A DNA stretch of 9,129 nt, from NCBI GenBank assembly GCA_944326495.1, contig CALVEE010000119.1, positions 1 to 9,129 of the forward strand, in the 5' to 3' direction. A model generated the notes under the pieces. It did no database searches, was not told where the DNA came from, and saw only the letters and a program-made list of their open reading frames with translations. Origin of the DNA: Candidatus Gastranaerophilales bacterium. Its GTDB lineage: Bacteria; Cyanobacteriota; Vampirovibrionia; Gastranaerophilales; Gastranaerophilaceae. The translations under genes were made by a program, and so were the position numbers. How positions within the stretch are numbered: position 1 is the stretch's first letter; each line of letters begins with the position of its first letter. Below are positions 3,421 through 9,129 of this stretch, piece by piece.

Positions 3421-4499
3421 TCCTCTTCTTTATGCGGTTCAATAGGTTCTGGTTTTGTCATAACACTTATAATGCTTAGGATTACCATAATTAATATTAG
3501 AACAGCAATGTATATAAAATAATTCTTTAACGTTCCGGTAAAATAAGTAGCGACAGCACCTCCGACTATTGCAACAGAGGTTAATATAGCAACTGTTTTC
3601 TTCTGAGAGAATCCGGCTTTCAAGAGTTTATGATGAATGTGTTCCGCATCAGCTACAAAAGGTGATTTCCCCTTCATAATCCGTCTAAGGCTTGAATAAG
3701 TAATGTCCATAATCGGTACAGCAAGTACAAGAAACGGGAGTAATACCGCAAGTGCTGCACCCTTCATAACTCCTGCAATAGATAGAGTTGCAAGCAGAAA
3801 TCCTGAAAAAAGCGCGCCTGAATCACCCATAAATATTTTTGCAGGATTAAAGTTATATGTAAGGAATGCAAGCATAGAACCTGCAAGTATAAACGCAATA
3901 AGAGCGGTTATCGGCTGTGCCGGAGTAACAGCGACTGCTATAAGGGCTAAAGTAATGGAGCTTACTGTAATTACAGAGCCTGCAAGTCCGTCTACTCCGT
4001 CAATAAAATTAACTGCATTTGAAATCCCGACAATCCACAAAAGTGTAATCGGGTAAGAGAATACTCCGAGATGTATAACCCCTCCGAACGGGTTAAAAAT
4101 AGTATCAATCTGCACACCCAGCAGGTACACAATTGTTGCAATTGATAACTGTATGACCAATTTAAACTTGGCATCGAGATTATAAACATCATCAACAAGC
4201 CCTAAAAGAAACATTAAAGAACCGCCCAATAGAATTCCGGAAAGCAGGCTGCCATAAGGGTAATAGCTCAATAATACCAGAAACAGGAACGTAAGCATTG
4301 CGCTTGACCATATTGCAATTCCGCCTAAGCGCGATATTGGAAGCTTATGAATTTTCCTTTCGTTCGGCAAATCAACTAAGCCCTCTTTTTGAGAAAATTC
4401 AATTACCATGGGTACAATAAAAACCCCCAGCAGGTAAGAAATAAATGCGCCTATTATATGTGCTTGTGTTAACTTGATTATAATTGTCCTAACCTCCAT
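3417..4499 (-). CDS. wecA: WecA/TagO-type polyprenyl-phosphate N-acetylhexosamine-1-phosphate transferase
   Basis: Up to 360 residues, a polytopic membrane protein of the MraY/WecA family. These enzymes move a sugar-1-phosphate from a UDP-sugar to undecaprenyl phosphate, the first membrane step for O-antigen, teichoic acid or other surface glycans. Visible motifs: HKLPISRLGG (51-60), the LVDDVYNLDAK Asp pair (103-104), NAVNFIDGVDGLAG (161-174), MGDSG (224-228) and the C-terminal HIHH (287-290) that separates WecA/TagO from MraY. About ten hydrophobic segments. Substrate specificity cannot be told. The start is ambiguous: ATG 4499 overlaps the end of glyA by 11 bases and has no ribosome binding site upstream, whereas GGAGG falls within codons 1-3 and would suit ATT at 4484, eight bases later. 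Probably cotranscribed with glyA. Confidence 0.88.
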   Translation of the reverse strand: MEVRTIIIKLTQAHIIGAFISYLLGVFIVPMVIEFSQKEGLVDLPNERKIHKLPISRLGGIAIWSSAMLTFLFLVLLSYYPYGSLLSGILLGGSLMFLLGLVDDVYNLDAKFKLVIQLSIATIVYLLGVQIDTIFNPFGGVIHLGVFSYPITLLWIVGISNAVNFIDGVDGLAGSVITVSSITLALIAVAVTPAQPITALIAFILAGSMLAFLTYNFNPAKIFMGDSGALFSGFLLATLSIAGVMKGAALAVLLPFLVLAVPIMDITYSSLRRIMKGKSPFVADAEHIHHKLLKAGFSQKKTVAILTSVAIVGGAVATYFTGTLKNYFIYIAVLILIMVILSIISVMTKPEPIEPHKEED

Positions 4500-5730
4500 A
4501 CAACGGGTATTTTTTACACAATTTAAGCGACTCTTCTCTTAACTGTGTAAGTTTTTCTTCGTTATCAGAATTCGTTATCGCTTCTGCGATAATTCTTGCA
4601 GTTTCTCTCATATCCTCTTCTTTAAACCCTCTGGTTGTCATAGCGGCAGCACCTAATCTGATACCGCTTGTTACAAACGGGCTTTGCGGGTCGTTCGGAA
4701 CAGTATTCTTGTTAGCTGTAATTCCGACTCTTTCAAGAACATTTGCCATGTCTTTTCCGGTCTTGCCGGTTTTTCTCAAATCCAGAGTCATAAGATGGTT
4801 TTCGGTCATTCCGCCTACGATTTCCATCCCGTTATCAATAAGCCCTTGGGCCATTGCTTTTGCATTTTTGACAATCTGTTTTGCGTATTCTTTGAATTCC
4901 GGTGAGAGTGCTTCTTTTAGAGCAACCGCTTTTCCTGCAATAATATGCTCTAAAGGCCCGCCCTGAATTCCGGGGAACACAGCTTTATCTATTGTCTGGG
5001 CATACTCTTCATCACACATAATAATTCCGCCTCTAGGCCCTCTAAGCGTTTTATGTGTAGTTGTTGTTACTATTTGAGCATATCCTGCCGGTGACGGGTG
5101 AACACCGCCGGCAATAAGTCCTGCAATATGAGCGATATCTGCAAGCAGAATTGCGCCGGCTTCGTCTGCAATTTCTCTAAACTTTTTAAAATCAATGATT
5201 TTAGAATAGTTGCTTGCTCCGCATATTATAAGTTTGGGCTTATGCTCTAAGGCCTTTTTTCTAACATCTTCATAATCAATATTTCCGTTTTCATCAACGC
5301 CGTAGCTTTTTACGTCAAAATACATTCCTGAAAAATTAACCGGAGAGCCGTGGCTTAAGTGTCCGCCGTTTGATAAGTCCATACCCAATACTCTGTCTCC
5401 GCTTTTTAAAAATGCTGAAAAAACGGCCATATTTGCCTGTGCTCCGGAGTGCGGCTGAACATTTGCATGAGCCATGTTGAATAATTCGCAGGCTCTTTTT
5501 TGTGCCAATTCCTCTATTTTATCAACAACCTCGCATCCGTTATAATAACGTTTGTGCGGTTTACCTTCTGCATATTTGTTGGTTAAAACGCTTCCGCAAG
5601 CCTGCATTACAGCCGGAGAGGTAAAATTTTCGCTTGCAATAAGCTCAATTGTGTTCTGCTGTCTTTCTAATTCTTCTTCTATATATCCTGCAACCTCAGG
5701 ATCGGTTATTTTTACTTTATCTAAATTCAT
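4489..5730 (-). CDS. glyA: Serine hydroxymethyltransferase
   Basis: 413 residues, full length for the bacterial enzyme. It interconverts serine plus tetrahydrofolate with glycine plus 5,10-methylene-tetrahydrofolate in the cytoplasm, feeding one-carbon metabolism, with pyridoxal phosphate as cofactor. Family landmarks: IELIASENFTS (28-38), NKYAEGKPHKRYYNGCEVVD (51-70), the cofactor-binding LLADIAHIAGL (195-205, Asp198 and His201) and TTTTHKTLRGPRGG (222-235) with Lys227 as the Schiff-base lysine. A strong GGAGGGGG ribosome binding site precedes ATG 5730. A promoter is visible at 5758-5787. The last codons overlap the start of the wecA-like gene, so the two likely share a transcript. Confidence 0.97.
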   Translation of the reverse strand: MNLDKVKITDPEVAGYIEEELERQQNTIELIASENFTSPAVMQACGSVLTNKYAEGKPHKRYYNGCEVVDKIEELAQKRACELFNMAHANVQPHSGAQANMAVFSAFLKSGDRVLGMDLSNGGHLSHGSPVNFSGMYFDVKSYGVDENGNIDYEDVRKKALEHKPKLIICGASNYSKIIDFKKFREIADEAGAILLADIAHIAGLIAGGVHPSPAGYAQIVTTTTHKTLRGPRGGIIMCDEEYAQTIDKAVFPGIQGGPLEHIIAGKAVALKEALSPEFKEYAKQIVKNAKAMAQGLIDNGMEIVGGMTENHLMTLDLRKTGKTGKDMANVLERVGITANKNTVPNDPQSPFVTSGIRLGAAAMTTRGFKEEDMRETARIIAEAITNSDNEEKLTQLREESLKLCKKYPLYGG

Positions 5731-5757
5731 ATATCCCCCTCCTACCTTTTGATTTTA

Positions 5758-5787
5758 ATTATATGCGAAAAATAAGCTAAAAGTAAA
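5758..5787 (-). promoter_or_regulatory. glyA promoter
   Basis: Minus strand: perfect -10 TATAAT (5758-5763), 18-base spacer, TTTACT (5782-5787) as a 4-of-6 -35. The -35 abuts the clpC terminator hairpin. Confidence 0.6.
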
Positions 5788-5822
5788 GGGCGGGCTTTTT
5801 TATCTAAAAAAGCCCGCCCTTT
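5785..5822 (-). terminator. Terminator after clpC
   Basis: A perfect 17-bp stem (5785-5801 with 5806-5822), 4-base loop ATCT, G/C-rich outer part GGGCGGGC and six A/T pairs near the loop. It begins 10 bases after the clpC stop. T-rich sequence follows on both strands, so it could work in both directions. Confidence 0.85.
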
Positions 5823-5832
5823 GAATTTTTAC

Positions 5833-8307
5833 TTAAACTTCTGCTTTTGAACCTTCTTTCTTTTCAAAAACAATCTTATCGTCGACTAATTTAAGAAGAA
5901 TTGTATCACCCGGCTGGTAAGCATTCGTTAAGATTTCTTCCGCAAGCTGGTCTTCTATCTTCTTCTGGATTAATCTTCTCAAAGGTCTTGCGCCATAAGC
6001 TTCGCTATAGCCGTCTTTTGCAAGATAATCCTTAACTTCATCCGTTACTTCGATTGACAATTCGCGCTCTGAAAGACGCTTGAACAGGTCTTTCATCATC
6101 AAATCAACAATTTCTCTGATTTCTTCCTTGCTCAGGTGAGAGAATACGATAATATCGTCAATACGGTTAAGGAACTCCGGTCTGAATGCCTTTTTAAGTT
6201 CTTCATTAACAGTTTCTTTGAGTTTTTCGTATTTATCTTTCTTCGCATCATCCGCAGCAGAGAAGCCTAAACGGCCTTGAGTTGTAATCATGCTTGCGCC
6301 GACATTTGAAGTCATAATAATTACCGTGTTTTTGAAATTAATATGACGTCCTTTGGCGTCAGTCAAGCGCCCGTCGTCAAGGATTTGGAGCATGATATTA
6401 AATACATCCGGATGAGCCTTTTAGATTTCACCAAAAAGAATAACTGCATAAGGCTCTTTCCTTACAAGTTCGGATAACGGTCCACCGTCATCATATCCGA
6501 CATATCCCGGAGGCGAACCGATAAGTTTTGCAGTAGAATGTTTTTCCATAAATTCTGACATATCTACTCTTATCATATTATCTTCGCTTCCGAAAATTGC
6601 TTCTGCCAAGGCTTTTGCAAGTTCTGTTTTACCGACACCGGTAGGGCCGCAGAATATGAAACTTCCTATCGGCCTGTTAGGTGATTTTAAACCGACTCTT
6701 GCACGTCTTATTGCTTTAGAAATAGCGGTAACTGCATCACTCTGTCCGATAACTCTGTTATGAAGAGTTTCTTCAAGTTTTAATAATCTTTCAGACTCGC
6801 CTTCAGTTAGTTTTGTTACAGGAACGCCGGTCATAGTTGCAACAACTTCTGCAACATCTTCTTCTGTTACAGTCGGTTTATTTGCGTCATTCTGGCGTCT
6901 CCATTCTTCTGAAACCTCGCGAATTCTATCTTTCATATTAGCTTCATCATCACGGAGTGCAGAAGCGCGCTCAAATTCCTGATTTCTGATTGCGTCCTCT
7001 TTGTCTCTTATGATTTCTTTGAGTTCTTTTTCAAGCTCTTTACCTTCCGGAGAAAGCGTGCAGACTTTTAATCTGACTTTTGAGCTGGCTTCATCAATTA
7101 CGTCAATCGCTTTATCCGGTAAAAATCTGTCGTTTATATATTTGCTTGATAATTTTGTAGCCGCAACGATTGCATCATCAGAAATTATTAAGTTATGATG
7201 CTCTTCATATTTAGGCTTAAGCCCTCTTATAATCTCGATTGTTTCGTCAATAGACGGCTCTTCAATAATTACCGGCTGGAAACGTCTTTCGAGAGCAGAA
7301 TCCTTTTCGATATATTTTCTGTACTCGTCAGATGTTGTAGCACCAATAACCTGAATTTCGCCTCTTGAAAGAGCCGGCTTCAAAATATTAGCTGCATCAA
7401 TTGCGCCTTCAGCGGCACCTGCTCCGATAAGAGTATGCATTTCATCGATTACAAGAATTACATTACCTGCCTGACGGATTTCGTCCATAATCTTTTTTAA
7501 GCGTTCTTCAAATTCGCCGCGGTATTTAGTCCCAGCAATCAAAAGCCCCATATCAAGCTGGATAATCTTTTTATTCTCTAAGATATCAGGAACCTCATTA
7601 TTAACAATTCTAATGGCAAGTCCTTCTGCTACAGCTGTCTTACCGACTCCCGGCTCGCCTAACAAGACCGGATTATTTTTTGTTCTTCTTGCAAGAATTT
7701 GAATAACACGTTCAATTTCTTTTTCTCTGCCTACAACAGGATCGAGTCTTAATTCAGAAGCAGCAAGTGTTAAATCTGTACCGAATTCATCAAGACTTGG
7801 TGTTTTGACTTTGCTGGCAGACGAGCTTGAAGATGATGATGAGCCGACACCTGAAGATGCTGTCTGCGGTTTTGAGTCGCCAAGCATTTTAACAACATTG
7901 CTTCTTACTTTATTTAAATCAACGCCGAGATTTTCCAGCACTCTTGCGGCAACGCCTTCGCCTTCTCTTATCAAACCTAATAACAGGTGTTCTGTTCCGA
8001 TATAATTATGACCGAGCTGTCTAGCCTCATCCCACGAAAGCTCCAGAACCCGTTTGGCTCTTGGAGTAAACGGGATTTCAACCGCAACAAAACCCGAGCC
8101 GCGGCCAATGATTTTTTCAACTTCAACTCTTGCATCTTTAAGGTTAACCCCCATAGATTTAAGGGTTTTAGCGGCAATTCCTGTTCCTTCGCCGATTAAA
8201 CCGAGCAGTATCTGCTCTGTTCCGACAAAGTTATGCCCAAGTCTCCTTGCCTCCTCTTGAGCAAGCATTATAACCTTTATAGCTTTCTCTGTAAAACGTT
8301 CGAACAT
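5833..8307 (-). pseudogene. clpC: ClpC ATPase, interrupted by an in-frame stop in the second Walker B
   Basis: Full-length reading frame of 824 residues plus one internal TAA. ClpC is a hexameric AAA+ unfoldase that feeds substrates to ClpP with adaptor help. Order: two Clp-N repeats (1-145), a Ser-rich linker (155-163), AAA1 with GEPGVGKT (217-224) and VILVIDEMHTLIG (Asp288/Glu289), a middle domain with a UVR-like segment (about 435-460), AAA2 with GPTGVGKT (554-561) and pore loop GYVGYDDGG, then TSNVGA, FRPEFLNRIDD and the D2-small domain. At 6421-6423 the codon expected to be Glu in LFDEIEKAHPD is TAA, and three codons earlier Walker B Asp626 is Gly (GGT, 6430-6432). The frame stays open and conserved on both sides, so this is point change rather than frameshift. 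Translation would give a 628-residue fragment; ATG 6393 could restart the last 186 residues. True inactivation or sequence error cannot be separated here. Confidence 0.9.
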
Positions 8308-8336
8308 TTATAAAATACCTCTTCTTATATAAGTAT

Positions 8337-8365
8337 ATATTACAAAAAATTTACATTATTTTCAA
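8337..8365 (-). promoter_or_regulatory. clpC promoter
   Basis: Minus strand: TTGAAA (8360-8365), 17-base spacer, TAATAT (8337-8342). An AGAGG ribosome binding site lies 10 bases before ATG 8307. I see no convincing CtsR or CIRCE operator. Confidence 0.6.
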
Positions 8366-8465
8366 GAGGGCTGGGGAAAATATATTGGGGCAAATACATT
8401 TTGAATAAATATATTTTTGCAGCGTACGTCTTCCAGCTATGCATCCCGGTAGTGTATTGCTTTTT

Positions 8466-8495
8466 GTCGGTTATTATTGGGCAGGCCTAACCGAC
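8466..8495. repeat. GTCGGTTA/TAACCGAC inverted repeat
   Basis: Perfect 8-bp arms (8466-8473 and 8488-8495) around 14 bases. It shares the GTCGG motif with the inverted repeat in the tails of the 628-2015 array, so both may belong to one dispersed palindromic family. No gene lies between it and the clpC promoter. Confidence 0.5.
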
Positions 8496-8632
8496 TTTTA
8501 TCGGCAGGGAAGAGATATTCTGTGCATGGCGCCTGTCCCCCTTTCTTTTTGAGTACTAGTGCTTGTAAGGAGAGGGAATAGTGTAGCGTTCCTTCCCTTG
8601 AGGGTGCTGGCTCCCAGCTTGTAGTGTCCCTT

Positions 8633-8775
8633 CCCTTTTGAGGGAAGGCTAGGATGGGTGCTTTCCCGCAAGGGGAATCTAAAAATATTCATTAAATTTT
8701 AACTTCTCCTAAACTCCTAAACCACTAAACTTCTAAACTCTAATCAGCACCCACCCCAACCCTCCCTCAAAAGGG
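8633..8775 (-). repeat. Long inverted repeat enclosing 85 bases
   Basis: Arms 8633-8661 and 8747-8775, 29 positions with 4 differences. All four differences are A/C on the plus strand and therefore G/U wobbles in a minus-strand RNA, which would make an unbroken 29-bp helix. A minus-strand transcript would come from the right-hand gene. It resembles a small non-autonomous palindromic element. Confidence 0.55.
8706..8743. repeat. Octamer tandem repeat
   Basis: About 4.8 imperfect copies of CTCCTAAA: two exact, then CCACTAAA, CTTCTAAA and a partial CTCTAA. It lies in the interval of the long inverted repeat. Confidence 0.65.
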
Positions 8776-8836
8776 AGGGAGCCGCGCCAAGCTTGTAGCA
8801 TTCCTTCCCTAATGAGGGAAGGAACTTATAACAATA

Positions 8837-9129
8837 TTATTTTATATTCGGGAAAGCATAAATTACACCTTCGTTACTGCGCCAGCGCATATAGCCGGTT
8901 TTGGGCGTCTGGTCAATATCCACGACAGATACAAGAGCCCAGTTCCCGCGTACTGCTGTAAGCCGGATTTGTTTTACATAACGCAGTTTCCCAACATTCT
9001 GCGACAAATCTTCGCTCTTTGCATGCAGCACTTCAATCTCGTCCGGCGTGTCTTTTAAAAGCCTTAGACCGTATTTGCGCCCGTACATATTATAAAAACT
9101 CAACCAGGGTAAGAATTGAAACCTGTCCT
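8837..9129 (-). CDS. Uncharacterised protein, C-terminal part
   Basis: The frame is open from the right edge to TAA 8837-8839, 96 complete codons. A TTG at 9103 could start an 88-residue protein, but no ribosome binding site precedes it and the frame continues upstream as DRFQFLPW followed by LSFYNMYGRKYGLRLLKD, which reads as ordinary coding sequence, so I treat it as the end of a longer gene. The last ~40 residues alternate strand-like segments (NWALVSVVDID, GYMRWRSNEGVIYAFPN), reminiscent of a small SH3-like beta barrel, an impression only. I do not recognise the family. A perfect 10-bp palindrome lies 12 bases beyond the stop. Confidence 0.6.
   Translation of the reverse strand, partial: DRFQFLPWLSFYNMYGRKYGLRLLKDTPDEIEVLHAKSEDLSQNVGKLRYVKQIRLTAVRGNWALVSVVDIDQTPKTGYMRWRSNEGVIYAFPNIK

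Larger units (their letters stand above)
8584..8824. repeat. Cluster of REP-like palindromic repeats
   Basis: Three related copies of a TGTAG..TTCCTTCCCT..GAGGG element at 8584-8604, 8616-8648 and 8790-8824. Palindromes inside the cluster: CCTTCCCT-TTTG-AGGGAAGG (8629-8648), CCCTCCCT-CAAA-AGGGAGGG (8760-8779) and TTCCTTCCCT-AATG-AGGGAAGGAA (8801-8824). The last stem sits 12 bases after the stop of the right-hand gene and may protect its 3' end, but no T-run follows. No coding signal is visible in 8366-8836. Confidence 0.7.

Noticed and set aside
6421..6423. Recoded TAA (sense codon) in clpC
   Set aside because: Other genes in the window, including the EF-hand, fliE and wecA-like genes, end normally at TAA, and no recoding signal is visible around the site.
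8498..8692. Minus-strand 64-codon open frame upstream of clpC
   Set aside because: It lies entirely in palindromic intergenic repeats, with a Ser/Thr/Lys-rich low-complexity translation and no ribosome binding site.

Overview
The window looks like chromosomal DNA of an AT-rich bacterium with flagella, a ClpC-type chaperone and a polyprenyl-phosphate sugar-phosphate transferase. The gene set, the cyanobacterium-like tRNA-Glu and the EF-hand protein would fit a gut Gastranaerophilales/Melainabacteria-type genome. That placement is an inference from overall impression, not a search result.

Layout. Positions 1-600 (+) hold the end of a flagellar basal-body operon: the 3' end of flgC, then fliE. 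Positions 628-2015 hold three tandem, diverged copies of a unit of about 460 bp. Each copy encodes a 26-residue hydrophobic peptide behind a strong Shine-Dalgarno sequence. Each also has an opposing promoter downstream of the ORF and an antisense-strand terminator hairpin inside the end of the ORF. A tRNA-Glu(CTC) (-) follows, then a degenerate histidine-phosphatase-family gene (-), a two-EF-hand protein (+), a wecA/tagO-like transferase (-), glyA (-), and clpC (-) interrupted by an in-frame stop. A repeat-rich intergenic region of about 530 bp comes next, then the C-terminal part of an unidentified protein (-) that runs off the window.

Main result. The triplicated unit has the architecture of a type I toxin-antitoxin locus, most like the par/Fst arrangement. 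The 5' and 3' ends of each predicted toxin mRNA are complementary, with a different sequence in each unit (8, 9 and 10 bp). A short direct repeat lies before the ribosome binding site and again after the ORF, and it also differs between units while matching within each unit. The terminator hairpin is well paired only on the antisense strand, where sense-strand A/C mismatches become G/U wobbles. Together these suggest three parallel, sequence-specific toxin mRNA/antisense RNA pairs. I do not recognise the peptides as members of a named family.

Secondary points. clpC carries a TAA in place of the expected Glu codon and a Gly in place of the Walker B Asp, three codons apart, in the second ATPase domain; this is either real inactivation or a sequence error. 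The histidine-phosphatase homologue has lost most canonical active-site residues. The wecA-like gene has an ambiguous start inside the end of glyA.
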